A stretch of DNA of 37,124 nucleotides from Corynebacterium sp. HMSC078H07 (GTDB taxonomy: Bacteria > Actinomycetota > Actinomycetes > Mycobacteriales > Mycobacteriaceae), in assembly GCF_001812805.1 (NCBI RefSeq), contig NZ_KV810517.1:109766-146889 (forward strand), written 5' to 3'. Below the pieces are notes generated by a model. The model was not told the DNA's origin. It saw nothing but the letters and a program-made list of their open reading frames with translations, and made no database searches. The position numbers and the translations under genes were made by a program. Of the stretch, positions 1 to 8,107 are shown in pieces. Positions within the stretch are counted from its first letter, which is position 1. Each line of letters opens with the position of its first letter.

Positions 1-829
1 CATAATCAGCCGGTTTATTACAACCTTTCCTGGCACAGGTGGGGTGCTCGGCACTGGCCATGATGCGCTGCTCAAACCCGGCAAGGCGTTTCATGCGGTG
101 CAGCCATACCGGCCCAATCGTGGGGTGGATGAGGGTGACGTAGCCGATCTCAGCAAACTTATAGTTCAAAAACTGCGTGCCGGTCATACGCCCACCATTG
201 GTGAGCTCGAGGATGATGTCATCCCCGTCGCCGGAGACAATCTTGTCGAGCTTATCCAAGGTGACAACCACGCTGGTGAATACGGCGGGTTTGGTTCCGC
301 CGTGGGACTTGTTGAGGAAGACCTGTTTGGTTGCCTCCAACAGATTGTTCTGGTTGAGAGATTCTAGAACGCCGCGCATCTCGGTGACGGTCATGGGGTC
401 ATCGGTAATCGTGAGTGAATGCGGACCATCAGCACGATAAGTCATGCGCACCCCAGGTTTCGGCACACGTTTAGGCTTGAGTTCTTTTAAGCGCTTGGCT
501 GCCACGGCTGGGATGTTTGGTGCTGGGGTGCCGGCAAGCTTGACCCTCAGGTTCCAGGCATGCAGCTGATTTTTCAGCTTCTTGGTGTAGGACTCAATGA
601 GGCTGAGCGTGGCCAGATCGTGGCGTTGTTCGGCAGCTCGGGCGCGAGCTTGTCGTTGTTTACCCGTGAATTTCGTGGCACCGAAGTAAATGTGGTTCAG
701 GCGTGCCAGTTCGGTGGCATCAGCTAGCGAAGCGCCGAGTGCGCGTAAACGTTTCTCGCCTCCTACCGCTTGCTCCACCAACGTGATCCCCGAGTTGCGG
801 TAGGAGAAATAGGTCTCTAAATCCCCCAT
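1..829 (-). CDS. HNH endonuclease signature / DUF222 (13E12-like) protein, cut by left edge
   Basis: I translated this frame by hand from 829 down to base 1 and it stays open for 276 codons, so the C-terminus lies outside the window. The N-terminal part is alpha-helical and rich in Ala, Leu and Arg. The visible end carries CARKGCNKPADY, which resembles the zinc-binding opening of an HNH nuclease motif. Together these fit the DUF222/HNH (13E12 repeat) family, common and often multicopy in corynebacteria; its role is not established. No Shine-Dalgarno precedes ATG 829, but TAGTGT ends 8 bases upstream, suggesting a leaderless start. A GTG start at 839 in the same frame is also possible. The gene begins 45 bases after the HAD gene stop, in the same frame. 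The catalytic HNH residues are not visible, so nuclease activity is inferred from the family. Confidence 0.7.
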   Translation of the reverse strand, partial: MGDLETYFSYRNSGITLVEQAVGGEKRLRALGASLADATELARLNHIYFGATKFTGKQRQARARAAEQRHDLATLSLIESYTKKLKNQLHAWNLRVKLAGTPAPNIPAVAAKRLKELKPKRVPKPGVRMTYRADGPHSLTITDDPMTVTEMRGVLESLNQNNLLEATKQVFLNKSHGGTKPAVFTSVVVTLDKLDKIVSGDGDDIILELTNGGRMTGTQFLNYKFAEIGYVTLIHPTIGPVWLHRMKRLAGFEQRIMASAEHPTCARKGCNKPADY

Positions 830-874
830 GACCCAGAACACTAAAACACCCCAGGAAACCCCGCAACCCGAAGA

Positions 875-1711
875 TTAGAACCAGTGCTCAAGCACCTTGG
901 CCACGCCGGCCTGGTGATGGGGAAGGGTGGTGGCATCGGAGACGTCGACAAGCGCGGGGTGTGCGTTTTCCATCGCAACGCCGAAGCCGACCCACTCCAG
1001 CATTTCGAGGTCATTGGGCATATCGCCAAAGGCGATGATGTCCTGGCGAGCAATAGCGTGATGCTCCGCCAACCACTGGACACCGCGGCGCTTCGTCACG
1101 TTCGGCGCAGCGACCTCGAGCACACCCTCCGACATCGAGTACGTGACGTGGGCAAGCTCCGGATCGATGTGCGGGGCGACCAACTCATAGAGCTCCGGGG
1201 CCGAATAATCAGTATTGCGAATCAGCAGCTTCACGGCTGGCTTCGACACCAACTCCCCCACGCTCACCAGGCCAAAACCTTCAAACATCGCGTTCTCCGA
1301 ATAGTGCGACTCCACCACGAAGAGCTCCTCCACTGGATCCAGCAGCGAGCCGCCAGCGCGCTCCGCGCCGAAACCCGCGCCCCCTAGGGGCTGGAGGGCT
1401 CGGGTGGCAACGTCGACAGTTTCGGCCAAAGCCTCCGGGGATAACTCGTGGGCGGAGAGGACGCGGTCCTCAGCGGAATCATAAATCACCGCGCCATTCG
1501 ACGTCACGCACACCGGACGTACCGTAAGTTGCTCCAGTACCGGCATGATCCAACGGAAGGGTCGACCCGTGGCCAAAGCGAACTCGGCTCCGGCATTGAC
1601 AGCCCGGGCAATGACCTCCCGATTGCGCTTAGGCACGCGGTGATTGCGGTCCAACAAGGTTCCGTCGATATCGCTCACGATGAGGCGCGGGGCGTGCTCC
1701 GGGAAAGTCAT
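875..1711 (-). CDS. Cof-type HAD-IIB family phosphatase
   Basis: A 278-residue hydrolase with all the usual HAD motifs. Motif I is DIDGTLLD near residue 14, with the Asp nucleophile and the second Asp as general acid. Motif II is LATGR near residue 50, and motif IV is GDMPNDLEML near the C-terminus, which binds Mg2+. The large cap between motifs II and III fits Cof-type (IIB) proteins, which remove phosphate from sugar phosphates or flavin mononucleotide. The substrate cannot be told from sequence. Its place directly downstream of glpK makes a glycerol- or sugar-phosphate substrate possible, but that is inference. I chose ATG 1711 over ATG 1717 because TAGACT (1719-1724, minus strand) ends 7 bases before it, fitting a leaderless mRNA. 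Confidence 0.85.
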   Translation of the reverse strand: MTFPEHAPRLIVSDIDGTLLDRNHRVPKRNREVIARAVNAGAEFALATGRPFRWIMPVLEQLTVRPVCVTSNGAVIYDSAEDRVLSAHELSPEALAETVDVATRALQPLGGAGFGAERAGGSLLDPVEELFVVESHYSENAMFEGFGLVSVGELVSKPAVKLLIRNTDYSAPELYELVAPHIDPELAHVTYSMSEGVLEVAAPNVTKRRGVQWLAEHHAIARQDIIAFGDMPNDLEMLEWVGFGVAMENAHPALVDVSDATTLPHHQAGVAKVLEHWF

Positions 1712-1747
1712 AACCATGAGTCTACGTCAGGGGCCTAGAACGCGAAT

Positions 1748-1776
1748 GCGGCCGCGACACACGTTGTCACGGCCGC
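1748..1776 (-). terminator. Strong hairpin between glpK and the HAD gene
   Basis: GCGGCCGCGACA (1748-1759) pairs with TGTCACGGCCGC (1765-1776): a 12-bp stem with one mismatch and a 5-base loop. It follows the glpK stop codon by about 18 bases on the minus strand. There is no clear U-run, so it may be an intrinsic terminator of the glp operon or an RNA-end stabilising hairpin. Confidence 0.6.
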
Positions 1777-1793
1777 AGGAAAGGCGCTAAAGC

Positions 1794-3341
1794 TTAGGCG
1801 ATAACGTCATCATCGTCGGTGTCTTCCCAGTTGAGGGAACGCTTGATGGCGCGCTTCCAGTCGCGATAGAGAGCGTCGACCTCCTCCTTCTCGCGCTGCG
1901 GCTTCCAGACCTTGAAGTCGCCCTGCTGGGAGCCCAGTACGCTGAGGTCATCCCAGAAGCCGGAGTCCAGGCCGGCGGCGAAGGCCGCACCGGTGGCGGT
2001 GGTCTCCACGTTCTTCGGGCGGTGAACCTCCACGCCGAGCATGTCAGCCTGGAACTGCATGAGCAGCTCATTCATGGTCATGCCGCCGTCAACACGCAGC
2101 TCGGTGATCTCCACGCCGGAATCAGCAACCATGGCGTCCGCGACGTCACGGGTCTGGTACGCGGTGGATTCCAGGACCGCGCGGGCTAGGTGCTTGCGGT
2201 TGGCGTAGCGGGTCAAGCCCACGATGACACCACGGGCATCCGGGCGCCAGTACGGAGCGAAGAGGCCAGAGAAGGCCGGCACGATGTAGACGCCGCCGTT
2301 GTCCTTGACCTCGCGGGCCAGGTTCTCGATGGACGCGGAGTTCGGGATGAGTTGCAGGTTATCGCGCAGCCACTGCACCAGGGAACCACCCATGGACACG
2401 GAGCCCTCGAGCGCGTAGACCGGACGCTCGCCCTCGCGCTGGAAGCACACGGTGGTGAGCAAGCCGTTGTCGGAGAACTTCGGGGTGGTACCGGTATTGA
2501 GGAGGAGGAACAAGCCGGTGCCGTAGGTGTTCTTCGCAGAACCCGGGCGGAAGCAGCCCTGACCGAACATGGCGGCCTGCTGGTCACCAAGGATGGCGCG
2601 AATCGGCACGCCAGACAGGGAGCCGCGCTCACGGACGGTGCGGAAGTCACCGAGGGAGGGACGAATCTCCGGAAGCATGGAGGTAGGAATACCCATCTCC
2701 TTGCACAAATCCTCATCCCACTCGAGCTTCTCAATGTCCATGAGCAGCGTACGGGAAGCGTTGGTGACGTCGGTGGCGTGGAGGGCTTCTTGGCCATTGT
2801 CGCCGTCGGCACCGCCGGTGAGGTTCCACAGCAGCCAGGTATCGATGGTGCCGAAGAGAAGCTCGCCGGCCTCAGCGCGCTCGCGAGCGCCCTCGACGTT
2901 ATCGAGGATCCACTTCACCTTCGGGCCAGCCGGGTAGGAGTTGATGATCAGACCAGTGCGGCGGCGCCACTTGTCCGCGCCTTCGTCGCCAGCCAGTTCC
3001 TTACAGATTTCGGTGGTGCGGGTGTCCTGCCACACGATGGCGTTGTAGACCGGCTTACCGGTCTTCTTGTCCCACACCACGGTGGTCTCACGCTGGTTGG
3101 TGATACCCAAAGCAGCGATGTCTTCGACGTTGATGTCGGCGTTCGCCAGGGCCTCACCGACGGCGCGGCGGGTGTTGCTCCAGATCTCCTCCGGATCGTG
3201 CTCAACCCAGCCCTTCTCTGGGAAGATCTGCTCGTGCTCGAACTGGCCGACAGCCACCTGTTCGCCGTCGTGGTCGAAGATGATGCAGCGCGTGGACGTG
3301 GTGCCCTGGTCAATCGCTGCAACGTAGCTCTTGGTTGACAT
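1794..3341 (-). CDS. glpK: Glycerol kinase
   Basis: FGGY-family kinase of 515 residues, near the usual 500. It phosphorylates glycerol to sn-glycerol-3-phosphate with ATP in the cytoplasm. Visible landmarks: the phosphate-1 loop DQGTTSTR (11-18), NQRET (82-86), WQDTRT (104-109), which contributes glycerol contacts, the catalytic region GDQQAA (252-257), and [14 protein letters not shown] (271-284). The start ATG is preceded by AAGGAG at good spacing. It is the third gene of a minus-strand set glpD-glpF-glpK and starts 24 bases after glpF stops, so the two are likely co-transcribed. Nothing is truncated or unusual. Confidence 0.97.
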   Translation of the reverse strand: MSTKSYVAAIDQGTTSTRCIIFDHDGEQVAVGQFEHEQIFPEKGWVEHDPEEIWSNTRRAVGEALANADINVEDIAALGITNQRETTVVWDKKTGKPVYNAIVWQDTRTTEICKELAGDEGADKWRRRTGLIINSYPAGPKVKWILDNVEGARERAEAGELLFGTIDTWLLWNLTGGADGDNGQEALHATDVTNASRTLLMDIEKLEWDEDLCKEMGIPTSMLPEIRPSLGDFRTVRERGSLSGVPIRAILGDQQAAMFGQGCFRPGSAKNTYGTGLFLLLNTGTTPKFSDNGLLTTVCFQREGERPVYALEGSVSMGGSLVQWLRDNLQLIPNSASIENLAREVKDNGGVYIVPAFSGLFAPYWRPDARGVIVGLTRYANRKHLARAVLESTAYQTRDVADAMVADSGVEITELRVDGGMTMNELLMQFQADMLGVEVHRPKNVETTATGAAFAAGLDSGFWDDLSVLGSQQGDFKVWKPQREKEEVDALYRDWKRAIKRSLNWEDTDDDDVIA

Positions 3342-3365
3342 TGTTTTCTCCTTGTCGGGGTGGTT

Positions 3366-4103
3366 TTACAGGGCCATGGACAACAGGCCAACTGCCACTG
3401 CTGCCAGCAGGGGCGCGACGACCGGGACCCAGGCGTAGCTCCAGTTGGCGGTGCCCTTGTCCTTGATGGGCAGGACGAAGGCGTACATCAGGCGCGGGCC
3501 CAAGTCACGGACCGGGTTGATGGCGTAGCCGGTGGGGGTGCCCAGCGAGAGGCCCACGGCGACGACGACGAAGGCGACACCGAAGTAGCTCAGCGGGCCT
3601 AGCTCGCCGCCGGTGGGGCCGAAGGCGATGAACATGAGGAGCACGCAGGTAGCGATGAACTCGGTGACCGCGTTCCACCCATTGTTCGGATGCGCTGGGT
3701 TGGTGAAGAAGATGCCGCCGGTCGAGGCGTTGGCGCCGGTGGAGTTGCCGGCTTCGTCGACATTGTTGGCGTCGAAAAGCTGCTTGAATGCGGCCCAGGC
3801 AAGGAATGCACCGACCATCGCGCCCAGAATCTGGCCCAGGAGGTAATAAGGCACCAGGCTCCATTCAAGGGAACCGTTCACCGCCAGCATGATGGTGACC
3901 GCGGGGTTAAGGTGCCCACCAGATGGGTCCGCAACGCTGGCGCCCACGAAAACTGCCATGCCCCAGCCCAGCGCGATCACAATCCAATCAGATCCACGCG
4001 CGCCTGAGGTGCGCAGGTTCACTACGGCGCACACGCCGTTACCCAGCAGGAGCAGCAGCGCAGTGCCGATGAACTCCCACAGGAATGCATCCATTCCGGT
4101 CAT
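3366..4103 (-). CDS. glpF: Glycerol uptake facilitator (aquaglyceroporin, MIP family)
   Basis: Integral membrane channel of 245 residues with six hydrophobic helices and two half-helix loops; it lets glycerol diffuse into the cell, where GlpK traps it. The first signature is intact (GGHLNPAVT, NPA at 66-68). The second reads GYAINPVRDLGPR: Asn196-Pro197-Val198 instead of Asn-Pro-Ala. The following Arg199, which lines the selectivity filter in this family, and Asp200, typical of glycerol-conducting members, are kept. ATG 4103 is preferred to the Met codon three codons later because AAAGGA lies 6 bases upstream. It sits between glpD and glpK. Confidence 0.93.
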   Translation of the reverse strand: MTGMDAFLWEFIGTALLLLLGNGVCAVVNLRTSGARGSDWIVIALGWGMAVFVGASVADPSGGHLNPAVTIMLAVNGSLEWSLVPYYLLGQILGAMVGAFLAWAAFKQLFDANNVDEAGNSTGANASTGGIFFTNPAHPNNGWNAVTEFIATCVLLMFIAFGPTGGELGPLSYFGVAFVVVAVGLSLGTPTGYAINPVRDLGPRLMYAFVLPIKDKGTANWSYAWVPVVAPLLAAVAVGLLSMAL

Positions 4104-4134
4104 TTGTTGTCCTTTCTCTTTTACCTAGGCCAAA

Positions 4135-4170
4135 GGCCCAGCGAGAGACAGCAAACGTCCTCGCTGGGCC
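4135..4170 (-). terminator. Hairpin between glpD and glpF
   Basis: GGCCCAGCGAG (4135-4145) and CTCGCTGGGCC (4160-4170) form a perfect 11-bp stem with a 14-base loop, just after the glpD stop on the minus strand and followed by only TTT. It probably makes expression of glpF and glpK lower than glpD, or protects the glpD mRNA end. A full stop signal is less likely because of the short U-run. Confidence 0.6.
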
Positions 4171-4178
4171 CGTGACGC

Positions 4179-5903
4179 TTAGGCTTCTTCCTTAGTGGCT
4201 CGTGCGCTGCCAGCGCGCTCGAGAATGTCATTTGCCTCACGGTCGGTGAGGGCAGCCTCGGCGGCAAGTTCCGCCTCGGTGTGCTGCTTGAAGTGGGAAA
4301 CCTCGCGCTCGATGTCACTCTGGTCCCAACCCAGCAGCGGTGCGACGAACTCAGCAACAGGCTGAGCAGCGGCGACGCCTCGGTCGGCGAACTCGATGGC
4401 CACGCGCAGGCGACGGGACACGATGTCGTCAATATGGAGAGCGCCCTCGTGGGTGACGGCGTAGCGAACCTCAGCCCAGATGTAGCTCTCCGCGCCCGGA
4501 ACCGGCTCAAGGAGGGAGGCATCCTCGGCGGCAGGAGCTAGAACCTCACTGATGAGGGAACCGTAACGACCGAGCAGATGCTCGATGCGATCCTCGCTGA
4601 GGTTGTAGCGGCGAGCGAGCGCCGGAACCTGGTTGGCTAGGGCGTGGTAGCCGTCTGCGCCCAAGATTGGGGTGCGCTCGGTGACGGACTCCGCCGCCTT
4701 AAAGCCGAGTTCCTTAGCGGCCAGGTCCACTGCGTCCTTACCGATAACGCGGTAGGTCGTGTACTTACCACCAGCAACGGAGACGAGGCCCGGGGCTACG
4801 CGGGCAACGGCGTGGTTGCGGGAGAGGTTGGTGGTGGAGTCGGACTTACCGGACAGCAGCGGGCGCAGACCAGAGTAGACACCGACGATGTCCTCACGGG
4901 CGATCTTGTTGCGCACGCGCTGGTTGACCTGGTCCAGGATGTAGTCGATATCTGCCTTGGTCGGGGCCGGGTCCGGCAGGGACAGGCCCTTTTCCCAGTC
5001 AGTATCAGTAGTACCGATGATCCAGTACTCGCCCCACGGGATGACGAAGAGCACGGACTTTTCGGTGACGAAGCACAGAGCGGCGTCGGCATCGAGGGCG
5101 TCCTTCGGGACAACGATGTGCACGCCCTTGGAGGCATGAACCGTAAACTTGCCCTCCGCGCCGGCCATCTCCTGAATCTTGTCGTTCCAGACACCCGTGG
5201 CGTTGATGAAAACCTTGCCCTTGACGGTGGTTTCGCGGCCGGTCTCGAGGTCACGGACCTTCGCGGCGGTGATGCGTCCGCGGTTGTCCTTCTCGAAACC
5301 AATGACCTCGGTACCGGTGCGCACGCTCGCGCCGTATTCAGCGGCGGTACGCAGGACGGTCATGGTGTGGCGGGCGTCGTCGACAAGCGTGTCGTAGTAG
5401 CGCACGCCACCAACAACGGCATCCTCCTTGAGGCCCGGGGTCACCTTGAGCACACCCTTACGAGTGAGGTGCTTCTGCATCGGAACGCTCTTGGCGCCAC
5501 CCATCAGGTCATAAAGAGTAAAGCCGCCGAACATCATGACGCGCTCCCAACCGCGGTGGGTCAGGGGGAAGATGAACTTCAGCGGCTTGACCAGGTGCGG
5601 GGCCAGGGTCGACATGTTGAGCTCGCGCTCCTTAAGCGACTCCGCAACGAGGCGGAAGTCAAACATGGCGAGGTAGCGCAGTCCACCGTGGAACATCTTG
5701 GAGGAACGCGAGGACGTTCCTGCCGCAAAGTCTTGGGATTCCAGCACGGCCGTCTTCAAACCGCGGGTGGCTGCATCCACCGCAGCGCCAGCACCTACGG
5801 AGCCGCCGCCGATAATGACGACGTCGTAGTCCTCAGTGGAGTAGTCGTTCCAGGTCTGTTCAAAATACTCGGGGTTAAAGCTGTGGTTACTCGTCGTGGT
5901 CAT
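4179..5903 (-). CDS. glpD: FAD-dependent glycerol-3-phosphate dehydrogenase
   Basis: A 574-residue flavoprotein that oxidises glycerol-3-phosphate to dihydroxyacetone phosphate and passes electrons to the quinone pool at the membrane. The N-terminal FAD-binding Rossmann motif is VVIIGGGSVGAGAAVDAATRG (G32, G34, G37), followed by the family signature FHGGLRYL (71-78). The C-terminal 130 residues form the helical domain usual in GlpD. The length fits the family. ATG 5903 has AGGAG about 12 bases upstream, a long but usable spacing. It is the promoter-proximal gene of glpD-glpF-glpK, a full glycerol-use operon. Confidence 0.96.
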   Translation of the reverse strand: MTTTSNHSFNPEYFEQTWNDYSTEDYDVVIIGGGSVGAGAAVDAATRGLKTAVLESQDFAAGTSSRSSKMFHGGLRYLAMFDFRLVAESLKERELNMSTLAPHLVKPLKFIFPLTHRGWERVMMFGGFTLYDLMGGAKSVPMQKHLTRKGVLKVTPGLKEDAVVGGVRYYDTLVDDARHTMTVLRTAAEYGASVRTGTEVIGFEKDNRGRITAAKVRDLETGRETTVKGKVFINATGVWNDKIQEMAGAEGKFTVHASKGVHIVVPKDALDADAALCFVTEKSVLFVIPWGEYWIIGTTDTDWEKGLSLPDPAPTKADIDYILDQVNQRVRNKIAREDIVGVYSGLRPLLSGKSDSTTNLSRNHAVARVAPGLVSVAGGKYTTYRVIGKDAVDLAAKELGFKAAESVTERTPILGADGYHALANQVPALARRYNLSEDRIEHLLGRYGSLISEVLAPAAEDASLLEPVPGAESYIWAEVRYAVTHEGALHIDDIVSRRLRVAIEFADRGVAAAQPVAEFVAPLLGWDQSDIEREVSHFKQHTEAELAAEAALTDREANDILERAGSARATKEEA

Positions 5904-5950
5904 GATTGACCGAATCTCCTCTCTCGCTGCTTACCACTGCGCGGAAAAGA

Positions 5951-5967
5951 TTTGTTCACATGACAAA
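5951..5967. promoter_or_regulatory. Inverted repeat upstream of glpD, possible operator
   Basis: TTTGT and ACAAA arms flank a 7-base centre (TCACATG), about 48 bases upstream of the glpD start. Its position suits a repressor or activator site for the glycerol operon. The protein is unknown; half of a cAMP-receptor-type site (TCACA) is present but no second half at the right spacing. Confidence 0.3.
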
Positions 5968-6252
5968 GGCGCAGCTCAAGCAAATGTGCTCACCCACCGC
6001 GCGAGCAACGATGCCTCGGCATTGTCCACCACGGTCATTGCTGTGCGGCTGAGATGAAGAAGAAGTTATCTCCCAAGTTCCATGCTATAGATCACGCCTT
6101 TTTCATTCCGGAGACGCTACTCACACGTAAGTTCCGGAGGGGTAAGCAGGACTTTTTCGCACCACTCAGTAGGTGCACAAAAAGAACACTACCCCCATCA
6201 GGGGGCAGCAAAGAGGCATGGGGAATCTCCCAAAAGTGGGAGATGTAGCGAC
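5968..6252. other. Intergenic region between plsC-like gene and glpD
   Basis: About 285 bases without a credible gene. It should hold the glpD promoter and the 3' end of the acyltransferase transcript. Two hairpins are visible near the left side: TCTCCCA/TGGGAGA (about 6225-6242) and CCCCC/GGGGG (about 6191-6205). A 64-codon open frame on the plus strand (6054-6248) has no ribosome-binding site and no recognisable composition, so I did not call it. Confidence 0.5.
6225..6242 (-). terminator. Hairpin after the acyltransferase gene
   Basis: TCTCCCA and TGGGAGA form a 7-bp stem with a 4-base loop 11 bases beyond the stop codon on the minus strand, followed by TTCCCC. A second C5/G5 hairpin lies 20 bases further on. 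Likely transcription end of the acyltransferase gene. Confidence 0.5.
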
Positions 6253-8013
6253 CTATTTCTTCTTCGACTTTTGTAGGCGGGCCATCGCCTCCAGCACTTC
6301 CGCCATGCCGAAGCGCTCCGCGGAATACGTCACAGCCTGGGCGGCCTTAACCACCTCGATGGGGGCGGTCTCTAGGGCCACCATATGCACGGCAACATCC
6401 TCGTCACCTTCGGCAAACGTCTCATCACCGGGTTCATTTGCGAAGAGGAGGAGGTCCTTTGGTTCGGCTCCAATCTTCTTCACCACCGCGGCGAGCCCCT
6501 CGGCCGGGGAGGAGGCGGTCGCGACGGGGCCACCGGGGGCGTCGTTAAACTGCACGCCTTCAGCACCTTCGGCACAAGCTATACGCCACACGTTCTGCGG
6601 AATGTCCTCCACGGCAGCAGCATCCAGCACTGTGCCCTGCTGCGAGATAATCACCAGCTCCTCTACCTGCGGGTGCACCTGCGCCAACGCCTCCTGGAGA
6701 CGCTTGGACACCTCGCCGCCCTCCATGCTCATCGCACTCTGATCCGCCACGACAATGCGCGGCACAGCAGAGTACTCCGCCTTAACGCGGTGCGGCAGAC
6801 GGGAAACGATGAGACGAGACTGCGTGGCCGCCGTGAGCAGGCCCTGTTCCACAACAGACCCGGCAAAAATCTCTTTACCGCTCGCCGTCATCGAGGCCTG
6901 CGCCTCGGCGACGTCCGACTTAAGCTGCGCCATAACCTCTGTCACCTTGTCACGACCCTCCTCGAGGCCACGGGTCGCCTCTTCCACCACGGAGTTGAGG
7001 TTCTCTTTGATCCACTCCAGGGTCTCCGGCGCTGTGCGGGGACGCTCCTTGGCTTGGTCGGCAGTTGTGCTCTCGGTGGTGCTATCGGCGTTACTGTCTG
7101 TGGTGTTGTCGGGGGTGGCGTCAGAGGGGACGTCGGCAAGCACTGCGTCATCCTCCGGCGCGGCAGTCTTTTTGAGCGTCATCCGGTCGCGCACCAGCTC
7201 AATGGTGGCGGCAGAGACATGGTCCTTGAGGTGGGTTAGGTCATCGCGCAAACGACGCACGCGGTAGCGCTCATCCTCTACCACGGCGTCCTGAGCCTCA
7301 GCTTCCTCCAGGGTCGGCGCACCACCACCTTTACGCGCAGGTACCCAATACTCACCCGCAGGCATTGGCCCGAACTCGGACTCATACTGCTCCCACAGCC
7401 CCTCAAGCGCCTCCTGCATGCGGCGACGTACTTCCGCGATATCGGCATCGGGGTCACCAGTGGTGTAGTAGGGCTCCAGCGCCGTGATGAGGATCGGAGT
7501 ATTTGTGCGGCCCAAGTGCTTCTTCTGCCCCTTGGTCCAGAGGCGCTGGGAGCCAAACACAATCTGCGGGATAATGGGCACACCTGCAGCGTGGGCAATA
7601 CGCGCAGCACCATTGCGCATGGACCGAATTTCGAAACTGCGGGAAATGGTACCCTCCGCAAAGACGCCGACTAGCTCGCCGCTCTTGGCCAACTCGGTGC
7701 CCTTCACAATCGACGCCCCACCATCAATGCGATCCACCGGAACGTGCCCCATCACTTCGAAGAGGCGACCCACCACCGGAGCCTTGAACACCGAGGCCTT
7801 GGCCAGGTAACGCACAAGGCGCTTCTTCTGGTACGCCAAGTACGCACCGAAAAGGAAGTCCATATAGCCCGTGTGATTGCACACGATGACCGCGCCGCCC
7901 TCATCCGGAATGTTCTCCACGCCCGACAGGCGCATCTTCAAACCTTGGGCCACGGTGACCCCACGGCCTACGTGTGTGATCTGCCGGTAGACAAAATTGG
8001 TCACAGCGCTCAT
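6253..8013 (-). CDS. PlsC-type acyltransferase with C-terminal degenerate HAD-like domain
   Basis: The N-terminal 215 residues are a 1-acyl-sn-glycerol-3-phosphate acyltransferase domain, which adds the second acyl chain to make phosphatidic acid. The catalytic NHTGYMD (46-52, His47 and Asp52) is clear. The second motif is FAEGTISRS (118-126), with Ala where most members have Pro. Residues 230-415 are charged, low-complexity (Thr/Asp/Ser 295-320) and predicted coiled coil. Residues 417-580 look like a Cof-type HAD fold that has lost its active site: DQSAM stands where DxDGT is expected and ANEPGDE where GDxxND is expected. I chose ATG 8013 (GGAG just upstream); a start 19 codons earlier would run through the serS terminator. 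Usual PlsC is about 250 residues, so the 370-residue extension is striking. Confidence 0.85.
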   Translation of the reverse strand: MSAVTNFVYRQITHVGRGVTVAQGLKMRLSGVENIPDEGGAVIVCNHTGYMDFLFGAYLAYQKKRLVRYLAKASVFKAPVVGRLFEVMGHVPVDRIDGGASIVKGTELAKSGELVGVFAEGTISRSFEIRSMRNGAARIAHAAGVPIIPQIVFGSQRLWTKGQKKHLGRTNTPILITALEPYYTTGDPDADIAEVRRRMQEALEGLWEQYESEFGPMPAGEYWVPARKGGGAPTLEEAEAQDAVVEDERYRVRRLRDDLTHLKDHVSAATIELVRDRMTLKKTAAPEDDAVLADVPSDATPDNTTDSNADSTTESTTADQAKERPRTAPETLEWIKENLNSVVEEATRGLEEGRDKVTEVMAQLKSDVAEAQASMTASGKEIFAGSVVEQGLLTAATQSRLIVSRLPHRVKAEYSAVPRIVVADQSAMSMEGGEVSKRLQEALAQVHPQVEELVIISQQGTVLDAAAVEDIPQNVWRIACAEGAEGVQFNDAPGGPVATASSPAEGLAAVVKKIGAEPKDLLLFANEPGDETFAEGDEDVAVHMVALETAPIEVVKAAQAVTYSAERFGMAEVLEAMARLQKSKKK

Positions 8014-8035
8014 GGTGCTCCAAACAGGTAAGAAA

Positions 8036-8062
8036 CCTCGCCGCCTGAAGGAGGCGGCGAGG
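8036..8062 (-). terminator. Intrinsic terminator of serS
   Basis: CCTCGCCGCCT (8036-8046) and AGGCGGCGAGG (8052-8062) form a perfect 11-bp GC stem with a 5-base loop, followed on the minus strand by TTTCTT. It lies about 46 bases after the serS stop and 23 bases before the acyltransferase start. Confidence 0.85.
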
Positions 8063-8107
8063 AGGGACAAGGGAGGGCGACGCGGGTGAAACCCCGCGCG
8101 CAGCGAT

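Noticed and set aside
2190..3338. 382-codon plus-strand frame over glpK
   Set aside because: Shadow of a highly conserved glycerol kinase in a GC-rich genome; low-complexity composition.
4644..5909. 421-codon plus-strand frame over glpD
   Set aside because: Antisense shadow of glpD, no ribosome site and no recognisable domain.
5951..5967. A GlxR/CRP-type site upstream of glpD
   Set aside because: Only one half-site (TCACA) at this spacing; kept only as a generic inverted repeat.
6054..6248. 64-codon plus-strand frame upstream of the glpD promoter
   Set aside because: No ribosome site, crosses two hairpins, and composition is not protein-like.
8014..8070. Earlier start for the acyltransferase
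   Set aside because: It would translate through the serS terminator stem; ATG 8013 has a ribosome site.
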